Assembly (NCBI GenBank): GCA_020073285.1
Contig: JAIQFM010000024.1
Coordinates: 1 to 35,023 of the forward strand
Length of the DNA stretch: 35,023 nucleotides
Direction of reading: 5' to 3'
Origin: Terriglobia bacterium
Lineage (GTDB): Bacteria; Acidobacteriota; Terriglobia; Terriglobales; Acidobacteriaceae
Below the pieces are notes generated by a model, which saw nothing but the letters and a program-made list of their open reading frames with translations, was not told the origin of the DNA and did not search any database. The translations under genes were made by a program, and so were the position numbers. Shown here in pieces: positions 8,312-16,663 of the stretch (position 1 is its first letter; each line of letters opens with the position of its first letter).

Positions 8312-8847
8312 TGGTCGTATTGGTCCTGGTCCTGGTAGCGCTGTTCGTCATCATCGGCTTGCGTCAGGCGGTGCGCGGGTTCGCGGCCGAGGTTATGGAC
8401 CCGGAACAACTGTTGGGGCGAACTTGCCCCGTGGACCTTCCAGCGTTCCGGAACGTGATCGATCCCGACGAGGATGCGTACTTGTCAGCGCACCTGCCGA
8501 GAACCGCGTTGTGGCGTCTTCGGCGGGCGCGCTACTTGGCCGCCGGCGAATACGTGCAACTGGCCGCTCACAACGCCGGCATATTGATCCGCCTCGCGCA
8601 AACCGCAATCAACAGCGACGAAGCTCGCATCAGCGATGCCGGCAGGCAATTGCTGACCTTGGCGGTTCAAACCAGGATTCTTGCCGGTGTCACCCTGGTT
8701 CAGCTTTACGTCGCGTGGTTGCTGCCTTTTTGGCGGCCATCGGTGCTATCCGTGACCGAAGCCTATGTGCGTGTCCGTGCCGCGCTCGAATCGGTCGTCA
8801 TATGGCAACGCCCTGACTTGGCAGGGCGCGTCAGCGAAGCCGTCTAG
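8308..8847 (+). CDS. Membrane-anchored hypothetical protein
   Basis: The 179-residue protein begins with a hydrophobic helix (MVVLVLVLVALFVIIGL) followed by a soluble helical domain with a PDEDAYL segment and arginine-rich helices (RTALWRLRRARYLAAGEYV). A second hydrophobic stretch lies near LAGVTLVQLYVAWLLPF. I recognise no enzymatic motif. I chose the ATG at 8308 because it overlaps the stop of the preceding frame (ATGA) and starts right at the anchor helix; an in-frame ATG at 8275 would sit inside the previous gene. The tight coupling suggests that the two proteins once worked together in the membrane. Confidence 0.75.
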   Translation: MMVVLVLVLVALFVIIGLRQAVRGFAAEVMDPEQLLGRTCPVDLPAFRNVIDPDEDAYLSAHLPRTALWRLRRARYLAAGEYVQLAAHNAGILIRLAQTAINSDEARISDAGRQLLTLAVQTRILAGVTLVQLYVAWLLPFWRPSVLSVTEAYVRVRAALESVVIWQRPDLAGRVSEAV

Positions 8848-9029
8848 GCCCCCTCGGCACACATGCCTGCTCAATGCGCATTAGGGCGGCGGGAGCGGTT
8901 CAGCCCCAAGATACGGCTCGCGATGGTGATGTTCCGAATTCAGAACACCGCCGAGCGGTGGGAGTCCGGGGGCCACTATTGCGGCGCCTATGCGGAACCG
9001 CGGCGACGGGCCATCCACCCGCCGCATCG

Positions 9030-9491
9030 CTATGTTTTCAGCTTGCCTGCTGCGATTGCCTGCTCCGCCTTGCGGATTGCCGCTTCGCGCACTTCCCAGG
9101 AGGTAATCGCTTTGCGAGATCCTTCGCGCGCCAGGCGCGTACTTAATTGCCGCTCGGCTTCGTCGAAGGTGTCCTCCGCATCCATGTGGGCTCGGTACGC
9201 AGCGTCATCGGATTTCTTGACCGTCTTGGCGAGCAGCGTCATTTTCGTTTCAACCCATGCGTTTTGTGTTCTGGCGCGATCATTCGCCGGTGCGGCCAAC
9301 TCACGGTAAGCCGATTTGAGATCATCGTCCCACAATTCCTTGATTTCCCTTTCGAGCGCGTCCAGCGCCGCGTTGGCCTTATCGGCCGCCTTCCGCACTC
9401 GTTTCTTCTCTCTCAGCCACCTGACCACCGACCACTCCACGGCTTCGGTCATCAGCGCCTTGGCGTCCTCGACCTCGGTGAGCTTACGCAT
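9030..9491 (-). CDS. Small helical hypothetical protein
   Basis: About 153 residues, rich in Ala, Lys, Glu and Arg and almost entirely predicted helix by eye (for example KKRVRKAADKANAALDALERE and the C-terminal REAAIRKAEQAIAAG). It has no signal peptide and no membrane segment. I picked the ATG at 9491 (MRKLTEVEDAK) because GGGAGG occurs upstream, although the spacing of about 15 bases is long. An upstream in-frame start at 9542 would add 17 basic residues. The gene is divergent from the GMC oxidoreductase gene with about 125 bases between starts. I recognise no family. The 180 bases between 8847 and 9030 show nothing. Confidence 0.65.
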   Translation of the reverse strand: MRKLTEVEDAKALMTEAVEWSVVRWLREKKRVRKAADKANAALDALEREIKELWDDDLKSAYRELAAPANDRARTQNAWVETKMTLLAKTVKKSDDAAYRAHMDAEDTFDEAERQLSTRLAREGSRKAITSWEVREAAIRKAEQAIAAGKLKT

Positions 9492-9569
9492 GGCGTGCCG
9501 ACGGTTCCTCCCGAAACGACGGTGGACAATAGCGCGCCACAATGGGAAAAGTCTAGACCCGCATCCGTC

Positions 9570-9588
9570 GGTTTCGGTCCTGGAAACC
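9570..9588. promoter_or_regulatory. Inverted repeat upstream of the GMC oxidoreductase
   Basis: GGTTTC (9570-9575) and GAAACC (9583-9588) are perfect arms separated by seven bases and end 28 bases before the GMC oxidoreductase ATG. The same arms with six-base spacing occur at 24438-24455. It could be an operator. A TATAGT hexamer at 9602-9607 has no partner -35. Confidence 0.3.
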
Positions 9589-9616
9589 GCTTGACCGAGC
9601 GTATAGTGCGGCTGGG

Positions 9617-11284
9617 ATGACCAGTCGCGACAACCAATACGATTTCGACTTCATCGTCATCGGCTCCGGCTTTGGAGGCAGCGTGAGTGCGCTGCGGCTG
9701 GCCGAAAAGGGCTATCGCGTGGCGGTCATGGAAATGGGCCGGCGCTGGACGCCCGATAACCTGCCGCGCACAAGCTGGTCGCTCCACCGCTGGTTCTGGA
9801 GTCCCAAGCTGGCGCTGCGCGGCTTTTTCAGCATGCGCTACTTCCGCCACGTGACCATCCTGCACGGATGCGCCGTGGGCGGAGGCTCGATCACCTACGC
9901 CAGCACTCTGCTGCGGCCTGCCGATAACTTTTGGGACAACGCGTCCTGGAAAGGCCTGGCCAATTGGAAGGAGGAGATGCCGCGCCATTACGATTCCGCC
10001 GCGCGCATGCTCGGCGTGACGGAGAACACGATTCTCGGTCCTGCCGATCATCTGCTGAAGCGAGTGGCCGAGGAGGTGGGCGTCGGCCACACGTTTTACC
10101 GCACCAACGTAGGAATTTTTCAGGCTGCGGAGGGCGAACCCGCCGGCAAGACCTTTCCCGATCCCTATTTCGGCGGAGAGGGACCGGAGCGGTCCACCTG
10201 CAAGGCGTGCGGCGGCTGCATGATGGGGTGCCGCCACGGCGCCAAGAACACCCTCGACCTGAACTACCTTTATCTAGCCGAAAAACGCGGCACGCGAATC
10301 TTCCCGGAGACCATGGTGGTGGACGTGAAGCCGCTGCCCGGGGCCGGCGACGGCAGCGCCGGCTATGAAGTGCGCACCGTCAAGTCGACGGCCTGGTTCC
10401 GCCGGAAGCCGCAGCGGTTCACCTGCCGCGGCGTGGTTTTCTCCGCATCGTCGCTCGGCACCATGGAGCTGCTCTTTCGCCTGCGGGAACAAGGCTCGCT
10501 GCCCGCGATCAGCGATCAACTTGGCAAGCACGTGCGCACCAATTCTGAATCCCTGATCGGAGTGCGCATCCCCGGGTGCCAGGACGATCTGTCGAAGGGA
10601 GTCGCGATCGGTTCCGGTATCTACCTCGACGAGCATACGCACGTCGAGGCGGTGCGCTACCCCAGCGGGTCGGATACCATGAGCCTGCTCTCCACCATTC
10701 TCACCGGCGGCCGTCCCGGGCGCGGGCGGATTCTGCTTTGGCTGGCGAATCTCGCGCGCACTCTGCTGCGCCACCCCTTCAAATCCCTGCGCCTGTTTCG
10801 GCCCTGGGGATGGGCTCGCGAGTCCGTCATCCTTCTCTGCATGCAGGCGCTGGACGGCCACATCGAGATGCGCTGGGAGCGGCCCTGGTTCTGGCCGTTC
10901 CGGAAATTTCTCGTCAGCCGCGGCGACAAAGTGCCCACCTACATTCCTCGCGCCAACCAGTTCGCGGAGAAATTCGCGCGCCTCACCGGCGGCACCGCCA
11001 TGAGCATGCTGCCCGAAATTCTGTTCGACGTGCCCGGCACGGCACACTGCATCGGCGGCTGCGTCATTGCCGCCTCCCCTGACCGCGGCGTGCTGGACCA
11101 TCGCCATCGCGTCTTCGGCTACCGCAACATGTATGTCTGCGACGGCTCGGTGGTAGCGGCGAACCTTGGCGTGAATCCCAGCCTGACCATCACGGCCCTG
11201 GCCGAGCGCGCCATGTCCTTTATTCCGCCCGCCGCCGCGACCTCGTGGAACGACGCCGCCGAAGAGCGCTCGCTCAGCGCCTGA
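9617..11284 (+). CDS. GMC-family FAD oxidoreductase, cholesterol-oxidase-like
   Basis: The 555-residue protein has an N-terminal FAD-binding Rossmann motif (GSGFGGS, residues 16-22) and the GMC C-terminal region (HCIGGC..., then CDGSVVAANLGVNPSLTITALAE). The insert with four cysteines, C195-C198-C201-C205 (CKACGGCMMGC), followed by RHGAKNTLDLNYL, is typical of the class I cholesterol-oxidase-like branch, whose members oxidise sterols or long-chain alcohols. The real substrate is unknown. There is no signal peptide, so it is cytoplasmic or membrane-associated. Its place next to adhE and a wax ester synthase suggests oxidation of a fatty or isoprenoid alcohol; that is inference. The ATG follows GGCTGGG. 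Confidence 0.88.
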   Translation: MTSRDNQYDFDFIVIGSGFGGSVSALRLAEKGYRVAVMEMGRRWTPDNLPRTSWSLHRWFWSPKLALRGFFSMRYFRHVTILHGCAVGGGSITYASTLLRPADNFWDNASWKGLANWKEEMPRHYDSAARMLGVTENTILGPADHLLKRVAEEVGVGHTFYRTNVGIFQAAEGEPAGKTFPDPYFGGEGPERSTCKACGGCMMGCRHGAKNTLDLNYLYLAEKRGTRIFPETMVVDVKPLPGAGDGSAGYEVRTVKSTAWFRRKPQRFTCRGVVFSASSLGTMELLFRLREQGSLPAISDQLGKHVRTNSESLIGVRIPGCQDDLSKGVAIGSGIYLDEHTHVEAVRYPSGSDTMSLLSTILTGGRPGRGRILLWLANLARTLLRHPFKSLRLFRPWGWARESVILLCMQALDGHIEMRWERPWFWPFRKFLVSRGDKVPTYIPRANQFAEKFARLTGGTAMSMLPEILFDVPGTAHCIGGCVIAASPDRGVLDHRHRVFGYRNMYVCDGSVVAANLGVNPSLTITALAERAMSFIPPAAATSWNDAAEERSLSA

Positions 11285-11286
11285 GG

Positions 11287-11322
11287 CCGCAGTGACGCTC
11301 GGCGCAGTTTGGCGCACTGCGG
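11287..11322 (+). terminator. Hairpin after the GMC oxidoreductase gene
   Basis: CCGCAGTG (11287-11294) and CACTGCGG (11315-11322) are perfect 8-base arms around a 20-base loop, starting three bases after the stop codon. No U-tract follows, so intrinsic termination would be weak. It may separate the GMC gene from adhE. Confidence 0.4.
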
Positions 11323-11325
11323 TAC

Positions 11326-11342
11326 GGTTCCATATTGGAACC
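11326..11342. promoter_or_regulatory. Palindrome GGTTCC-N5-GGAACC upstream of adhE, possible operator
   Basis: GGTTCCATATTGGAACC is a perfect inverted repeat in the 170-base gap ahead of adhE. Its core TTCCA-TAT-TGGAA matches the 13-base palindrome ahead of the ABC1 kinase gene (20395-20407), which has the same arms and an A/T centre. A weak -35/-10 pair (TTGGCG at 11309, CATATT at 11331) would place the -10 inside the palindrome, as expected for a repressor site. Confidence 0.45.
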
Positions 11343-11454
11343 GACTGAGTACGTTTGTTCTCGAATCTGCACCGCGGAAAGCGGGATGCGGCTACCATTG
11401 AAAGTTCAATTTCCCACCCAACGCTCGCGAGGTGCTCGCGGGCTCGGAGGTCAG

Positions 11455-14142
11455 ATGACCAGCCCAGCATCCGTGAGCAAGCAGATTCCTATTCCACGCG
11501 AGTCCGGCAACGGCCACACCAGCGACACAACCCTCAGTAACGAACGGATGGCTTACCTGGAAGGACTGGTCAGTCAGGCCAGGACTGCCGCCGCCGTGTT
11601 CACCCAATTCACCCAGGAGGACGTGGATCGCATTGTGAAGCCGATGGTCCTGGCTGGGCTGGAACAAGCGCCGCATCTGGCGCGGCTGGCGATTGAGGAA
11701 ACCAGGCTCGGAGTTTTGGAAGACAAGGCCCTCAAAAACATGGTGGCCACCGAGTTCGTCTACGACTACATCAAGGACAAGCGCACGGTTGGCGTCATTC
11801 GCGAGTTTCCTGAACGCGGTTTGGTGGAAATGGCGGAGCCGATCGGCGTCATTTTTTCGCTCACGCCAATTACCAACCCGACTTCGACGGTCCTCTTCAA
11901 GTGCGTCATGGCGATCAAGACGCGGAACGCGGTCATCTTCAGTCCGCATCCGGGCGCCTGGCGCTGTTGCTACGAAGCGGTAAAGATCATGTATGACGCG
12001 GCGGTGAAACACGGCGCGCCCGAAGGCGTTTTCACTTGCCTGGAATCGCACACCCTGCTGGACAACGCTTACCTGATGCGGCACAAGGATGTCGGCCTGA
12101 TCGACGCCACGGGCGGGCCGAGCGCGGTCAAAGCCGCCTATAGCTCCGGCAAACCCGCGCTGGGGGTGGGGCCGGGCAATACGCCGGTGTATCTGGAAAA
12201 AACCGCCGACCTGGACATGGCGGTGGTGGACGTCATCACCTCCAAGACCTTCGATAACGGCACGATTTGCGCTTCCGAACAGACGCTGGTGATCGACGAC
12301 GAGATTTATGAAGTCGTGCTGCGGAAGTTCGCCGACCTGGGCGCGCACATCTGCAACGAAAAGGAAGCGGAGTTGCTGGGGCGCACCGTGATCGACCCGG
12401 CAACCGGATTCATGCAGCCCATGGCCGTCGGCCAGAAGGCCACCGACATCGCGCGCATGGTCGGCCTATCGGTCAAGCCCAAAACCAAGCTCCTGATCGC
12501 GCCCATTCACGGCGTCGGCCCCGATCATCCTCTGTCGGTCGAAAAACTGTTCCCGGTGCTGGCGGTGTATCGCGCCAAATCGGTGGCAGAGGCGCTCAAG
12601 GTCTGCGTGGACGTGAACCACGCCGGCGGGCTGGGGCATACGGCGGTCATCTTCTCGCGCAACGAGGAGATCATCCGCCAGTTTGGCGAGCTGATGAATG
12701 CGGGGCGCATCATTGTGAATTCGCCGGGGTCCATCGGGGCGCTGGGCGGCGTTTACAACGACATGGTGCCCACCTTCTCCTTCGGCTGCGGCACCGGCGG
12801 CGGCAACAGCACCATGGACAACGTCAGTATCCAGCACTACCTCAACATCAAGCGCGTCGCGCGCCGGACACCTGCGCACATGTGGCTCCGCATTCCCAAG
12901 GAAATTTATTTCAATATGAACGCGGTGGAGAACCTGCGCCAATTCCCGTCGCGCTCCACCGTCATCGTTACCAATGCGCCGCTGGAACAGTTCGGCCATG
13001 TCGACATTGTGCGGCGTTACCTTCCGCCGGAGACGCGCGTCCACGTCTCGGTCATTCCGGACGCGGAGCCGGAGGTCAAGGTAGTCACGGAAGGAATCGA
13101 GGCGCTCAATTTCTATAAAGCGGACCAGATCGTCGCGCTGGGCGGCGGCTCGGTGATCGACGCCGCCAAGCTCATGAAGCTGAAGTACGAGTCGCCGGAC
13201 GCCGACTTCGACGAGTTGGGCGCGCCCTTTCTTGACATTCGTAAGCGCGTGGTCGAGTTTCCAGCCACGAAAATCAACCATCTGCGGTTGATTGCGATTT
13301 CCACCACCAGCGGAACCGGGAGCGAAGTCACTCCCTTTGCCGTCCTCACCGACAAGCAGCGCGGCCGCAAGGTGACCCTCGCCGATTACTCGCTGACTCC
13401 GGACGTGGCGATCGTCGATCCGCAGTTCGTCATGTCCATGCCGAAAGGCCTGACCGCCGACACCGGCATCGATTGCCTCACTCACGCCTTGGAGGCTTAC
13501 GTTTCGCTTTACGCCTCGCCCTACACCGATGGCAATGCCATCCAAGCGGCTCAATTGGCGTTCCACTACCTGCCGCTGGCCTACGAGAATCCCCGCGACG
13601 AAGAGGCGCGCAGCATGATGCACAACGCCGCCTGCATTGCGGCGATCGCGTTTGCCAACGTCTCGGTGGGGGTGAATCACGCGCTGGCTCATGCTTTCGG
13701 CGCGCGCTTCCATGTGGCGCACGGCCGGGCCAATGCGCTCATGTTGCCGCATGTCATTCGCTACAACGCATCGGTGCCCACTAAGTTCATGCCGTCGCCC
13801 AACCAGCGGACGTATGTTGCCGACAAGAAATATGCAACCTTGGCGGACCTGCTGGGGTTGGGCGGTCAAACCCGCGAGGAAAAGGTGAACAACCTGGTGG
13901 CGGCCGTCGAACGGTTGCTCGACCAATTGAAATTTCCGCGTTCGATCGCGGAACTGGGGATCTCGAAGGAAGACTTCGAGCGGGCGATGCCTGACCTGGT
14001 CAAGCTGGCCTTCGACGATCCGTCCGGGAGAACGAATCCTCGCATGCCTTTGATGAGCGAGATGGCCGATCTGCTGTGGAGTGCTTATCAAGGCCGCGGC
14101 GTCGCGAAGTCGGCCCGCGCGGCTCAGCCACAAAATGCGTGA
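11455..14142 (+). CDS. adhE: Bifunctional acetaldehyde-CoA / alcohol dehydrogenase AdhE
   Basis: The 895-residue protein (E. coli AdhE is 891) has an N-terminal aldehyde-dehydrogenase domain with catalytic Cys272 in [11 protein letters not shown] and a C-terminal iron-dependent alcohol dehydrogenase with [24 protein letters not shown], the ligand-bearing [12 protein letters not shown] and [20 protein letters not shown]. It reduces acyl-CoA to aldehyde and then alcohol with NADH (acetyl-CoA to ethanol in known members). I chose the ATG at 11455 for its excellent GGAGGTCAG leader; the frame is open to an ATG at 11335. It usually forms long helical filaments (spirosomes). The context next to a wax ester synthase raises the possibility that it supplies alcohols for ester formation, but the sequence looks like ordinary AdhE and fermentative ethanol metabolism is the default. 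Confidence 0.96.
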   Translation: MTSPASVSKQIPIPRESGNGHTSDTTLSNERMAYLEGLVSQARTAAAVFTQFTQEDVDRIVKPMVLAGLEQAPHLARLAIEETRLGVLEDKALKNMVATEFVYDYIKDKRTVGVIREFPERGLVEMAEPIGVIFSLTPITNPTSTVLFKCVMAIKTRNAVIFSPHPGAWRCCYEAVKIMYDAAVKHGAPEGVFTCLESHTLLDNAYLMRHKDVGLIDATGGPSAVKAAYSSGKPALGVGPGNTPVYLEKTADLDMAVVDVITSKTFDNGTICASEQTLVIDDEIYEVVLRKFADLGAHICNEKEAELLGRTVIDPATGFMQPMAVGQKATDIARMVGLSVKPKTKLLIAPIHGVGPDHPLSVEKLFPVLAVYRAKSVAEALKVCVDVNHAGGLGHTAVIFSRNEEIIRQFGELMNAGRIIVNSPGSIGALGGVYNDMVPTFSFGCGTGGGNSTMDNVSIQHYLNIKRVARRTPAHMWLRIPKEIYFNMNAVENLRQFPSRSTVIVTNAPLEQFGHVDIVRRYLPPETRVHVSVIPDAEPEVKVVTEGIEALNFYKADQIVALGGGSVIDAAKLMKLKYESPDADFDELGAPFLDIRKRVVEFPATKINHLRLIAISTTSGTGSEVTPFAVLTDKQRGRKVTLADYSLTPDVAIVDPQFVMSMPKGLTADTGIDCLTHALEAYVSLYASPYTDGNAIQAAQLAFHYLPLAYENPRDEEARSMMHNAACIAAIAFANVSVGVNHALAHAFGARFHVAHGRANALMLPHVIRYNASVPTKFMPSPNQRTYVADKKYATLADLLGLGGQTREEKVNNLVAAVERLLDQLKFPRSIAELGISKEDFERAMPDLVKLAFDDPSGRTNPRMPLMSEMADLLWSAYQGRGVAKSARAAQPQNA

Positions 14143-14153
14143 GGGATGTGCGT

Positions 14154-14426
14154 ATGCCAGTGATTGCTGAATGCTTAGTGGATGCGGAGCGCGTGCTCCC
14201 CGCCTTACAAGAGGCGCGCGAGAAGCTGGACGGCGCCGGCGGCGAACTGGTTTTGAATTTCTCCGCCGTACGCCGGCTCGATGTGAGCGCGCTGCGGGCG
14301 ATGGAACATCTGGCCGTTGCCGCTGACGACAAAGCAGTCAAAGTCGGGCTGCGCGGCGTCAACGTCGAAATCTACAAGGTGCTCAAGCTAGTGAAGCTGG
14401 CGCCCCGATTCTCGTTCCTGACTTGA
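14154..14426 (+). CDS. Small STAS-domain protein (anti-sigma factor antagonist-like)
   Basis: The 90-residue protein has the size and pattern of a single STAS domain: ELVLNFSAVRRLDVSALRAMEHLAVAADDKAVKVGLRGVN, where the Ser of DVSAL sits at the position phosphorylated in SpoIIAA-type antagonists. Known relatives bind anti-sigma kinases or act in stressosome-like partner switches. The start at 14154 is preceded by GAGGG; a longer frame begins inside adhE at 14076 and is less likely. It lies 11 bases after adhE, and its stop overlaps an in-frame TTG of the acyltransferase frame, so all three are probably co-transcribed. No anti-sigma kinase gene is in the window. Confidence 0.8.
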   Translation: MPVIAECLVDAERVLPALQEAREKLDGAGGELVLNFSAVRRLDVSALRAMEHLAVAADDKAVKVGLRGVNVEIYKVLKLVKLAPRFSFLT

Positions 14427-14446
14427 AACAACGGAAGGGCATCGCC

Positions 14447-16024
14447 ATGCCGGAATTAGAAAACAACGAAGCGCTTTCTTTTGGAGACGCTCTTTTTCTC
14501 TACCTCGAACGCCAAGGCATGCCGCTGCACATCGCCTCGGTGAGCGTGTTCGAGGGCGAGGTTGAGGTCGAGGCGTTCGCCCCCTTCATTGAATCGAAGC
14601 TGCCGCTGGTACCGCGCTATCGCCAACGGGTGGTGACGCCTCCCTTGAACCTCGGGCTTCCAGTCTGGAGCTACGACCCTCATTTCGACCTTCGCAACCA
14701 CATTCACCAGGTCACGCTGAAGAAAGGCTCATCGGCTGAGTTCAAGGCTATGGCCGGGCTCATCCTGAGCGAGACGATGGACCGTCAGCGTCCGCTGTGG
14801 GACCTCACGCTGGTGCGCGGCCTGCAAGGTAATCGCACCGGCCTTATCACTCGGATCCATCATTGCCTGGCTGACGGCTTGGCGGGAATTGGACTGATGA
14901 ATGCGCTCATGGACGCCAGCCCGGTTCCGCCGCGGTCATCGCGCCGTTCGCGGCCTCTTCCGGCGCTGCCCATATCCGAGCCGCCCTCGCTACTCGACAG
15001 CTTGATTCGCTCCTCCTTCTCCGCCGTCCAGCAAGTGCTGGCGGCGCACTCCGAGTTGCTGACGTTCGCGCAGCGTCTGGTCACCACCAACGGAAAACAG
15101 GATGAATACGCCGGGGCTGGTTCCACGCTCAGCCCCGACGCCCAGCCAGTGCCTTCATTCATGGACGAACTAAGCCGCCTGCTGCCGGAAGTTGCTGCGC
15201 CGGCTCGGCGTCTGCCGTTCAACGTGATTTGTCGCGGACCGCAGAAGTTTCACTGGACCGAGATTCCGCTGGCAGAGATCAAAGCCGTGAAGCAGGCCTG
15301 CGGCACCACCGTCAACGATGTCGCACTTGCTACCATGACTTTGGCCGTCCGGCGCTACGCCGAGTTGCACGGCGTGCCCCTCCAGGGAAGGACGCTGCGC
15401 ATCGTGGTTCCGGTCAGCGTGCGCGGCAAAGAGGGTGTCGAGGAGTTGGGCAATCGCATCACCTTCCTTCCCGTCAGCATTCCGCTGGATCTCCCCGGTC
15501 CCAAACCACTGATCGCCGCCGTGAGCGAGACTATGGCGCTGCTGAAAGGCGCGCACCTCGCCGAGTTCGTCGGCTTCGCCGGGAGTTTGCTGGGTGCGAT
15601 TCCGACTGCGCTGCAGGCGCTGCTGGGACCGATCACCAGCCAGTTGCCGCTCAGCCTCTGTAATCTCATCTTCACGAACGTGCGTGGACCCGAAACTCCG
15701 CTCTACCTGCTCGGTCACAAGATGGTCGCCTGCTATCCCTACGTGCCGATCGGCGGCGAGATGGGAATGAACTGCGCCGTTTTGACCTACGACGGCACGG
15801 CTTATTTCGGCTTCACCGGCGACGTGCATGCGGTGCCCGATCTCAAATGCTTCGAGAAACTTCTTGTGCAGAGTTTTGCCGAGCTGCGGAAACTCGCGCT
15901 CCCGGTGCCGCGAAAAAAACGCCGGTCGCCGAAAAAGGTAGCGGTTGAACCGGCCTCGCCTGCGCCAACGGCCGAATCCGCGGTACCGCCGAAGCCTGTG
16001 GCGAATGTTGTGGCCGTTGCCTAA
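14447..16024 (+). CDS. Wax ester synthase / diacylglycerol acyltransferase (WS/DGAT)
   Basis: The 525-residue protein contains the acyltransferase motif HHxxxDG as HHCLADG (H138, H139, D143), the N-terminal GDALFLYLE segment, and downstream motifs typical of the bacterial bifunctional family (NDVALATMTLAVRRYAELHG, VPVSVRG, NRITFLPVSIP, NVRGPETPLYLLG). These enzymes esterify acyl-CoA to long-chain alcohols or diacylglycerol to make wax esters or triacylglycerol at the membrane/droplet surface. The second histidine is the catalytic base in known members. I chose the ATG at 14447 for GGAAGGGC upstream; the frame extends to a TTG at 14423. The C-terminal tail (KKRRSPKK...PAPTAESAVPPK) is basic and then Pro/Ala-rich, apparently disordered. 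It converges on phaR with a 4-base overlap of stops. Confidence 0.93.
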   Translation: MPELENNEALSFGDALFLYLERQGMPLHIASVSVFEGEVEVEAFAPFIESKLPLVPRYRQRVVTPPLNLGLPVWSYDPHFDLRNHIHQVTLKKGSSAEFKAMAGLILSETMDRQRPLWDLTLVRGLQGNRTGLITRIHHCLADGLAGIGLMNALMDASPVPPRSSRRSRPLPALPISEPPSLLDSLIRSSFSAVQQVLAAHSELLTFAQRLVTTNGKQDEYAGAGSTLSPDAQPVPSFMDELSRLLPEVAAPARRLPFNVICRGPQKFHWTEIPLAEIKAVKQACGTTVNDVALATMTLAVRRYAELHGVPLQGRTLRIVVPVSVRGKEGVEELGNRITFLPVSIPLDLPGPKPLIAAVSETMALLKGAHLAEFVGFAGSLLGAIPTALQALLGPITSQLPLSLCNLIFTNVRGPETPLYLLGHKMVACYPYVPIGGEMGMNCAVLTYDGTAYFGFTGDVHAVPDLKCFEKLLVQSFAELRKLALPVPRKKRRSPKKVAVEPASPAPTAESAVPPKPVANVVAVA

Positions 16025-16548
16025 GACTTGGACCGGCGGCGCCTGCGTCGCCGTTTCTCCGTTCCGGTGCGCGATTCCAACTCGGCCACGCGCCGCCGCA
16101 ATTCATCCAGTTCTTCCGTCTCGCCGCGTTTCTCCGGCGAGGTTACTCCACGCACCAGCTTGCTCACCGTTTCCAGCGGCGAAAATGCCGCCGAGCGCAC
16201 TTCGGTCAATCCGCTTTGCACCGCGTCCGACATCTTCGAATAAGTGTCGAACGCCGACTTCACGAACTCCCGCCGCACCGTGTCGGAAGCGACGATCAGT
16301 TGCCGCAGCAGTTCCAGCGGCAGGCCGCTGGGCTGCTCCTTGGCATCCTCCAGGATGATCTGGGTCAGGGTGACCCGCGTCAGGTCCTGGCCGCTCTTGG
16401 CGTCCACCACCTGCACTTCGGTCCCGTTTCGGATCAGGGCGGCGAGCTCCTCCAGGTTGACGTACCGGCTCCCGGATGTGTCGTAGAGTCTTCGGTTTGC
16501 GTATTTCTTGACGACCACTTTGGCGGGTTTCGCATGGTCCGGTTTCAC
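16021..16548 (-). CDS. phaR: Polyhydroxyalkanoate synthesis regulator PhaR
   Basis: The 175-residue protein begins with the PHB/PHA accumulation regulator DNA-binding domain (VKKYANRRLYDTSGSRYVNLE, then VVDAKSGQDLTRVTLTQIILE; residues about 11-70). A helical region follows (SDTVRREFVKSAFDTYSKMSD), then a C-terminal coiled coil and a strongly basic tail (KRRRRRRR). Family members repress phasin genes and are released when they bind nascent PHA granules. The start is a GTG at 16548 with GAGAGGA upstream. It is divergent from the phasin-like gene with 115 bases between starts, and a perfect palindrome of the CTGC-N3-GCAG type lies in that gap, which supports a local repressor role. No PHA synthase is in the window, so the granule could contain PHA or neutral lipid. 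Confidence 0.93.
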   Translation of the reverse strand: MKPDHAKPAKVVVKKYANRRLYDTSGSRYVNLEELAALIRNGTEVQVVDAKSGQDLTRVTLTQIILEDAKEQPSGLPLELLRQLIVASDTVRREFVKSAFDTYSKMSDAVQSGLTEVRSAAFSPLETVSKLVRGVTSPEKRGETEELDELRRRVAELESRTGTEKRRRRRRRSKS

Positions 16549-16595
16549 AATGGGCGTCCTCTCATGGCGCAGCGCAACAAAATTATTCTAATATA

Positions 16596-16624
16596 TTGAC
16601 AGATGCGGGTAAAAAGACTAGGGT
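16596..16624 (+). promoter_or_regulatory. Sigma70-like promoter of the phasin-like gene
   Basis: TTGACA (16596-16601, perfect -35) is followed after 17 bases by TAGGGT (16619-16624, a weak -10 matching three of six). Transcription would start near 16631, at the edge of the TGCTGCA-G-TGCAGCA palindrome. The AT-rich stretch just upstream (16579-16596) could act as an UP element. Confidence 0.6.
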
Positions 16625-16633
16625 TTTCTCAGA

Positions 16634-16648
16634 TGCTGCAGTGCAGCA
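16634..16648. promoter_or_regulatory. Probable PhaR operator TGCTGCA-G-TGCAGCA
   Basis: A perfect inverted repeat with 7-base arms and a one-base centre. It contains CTGC-AGT-GCAG (16636-16646), the CTGC-N3-GCAG form that I recall as the reported PhaR site in alphaproteobacteria. It sits between the predicted transcription start and the GGAGG ribosome site of the phasin-like gene, where bound repressor would block transcription. The phaR gene is divergent and may be autoregulated from the same gap. Confidence 0.65.
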
Positions 16649-16663
16649 ATCTGGAGGCAATCG

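Noticed and set aside
12466-14133. 555-codon antisense frame across adhE
   Set aside because: Sense frame is an unmistakable AdhE; the antisense product has no domain and the Arg/His-rich composition typical of GC-rich shadows.
14423-14446. TTG start of the acyltransferase overlapping the STAS stop
   Set aside because: The overlap is attractive, but the ATG at 14447 has a good GGAAGG site and begins the family-like N-terminus.
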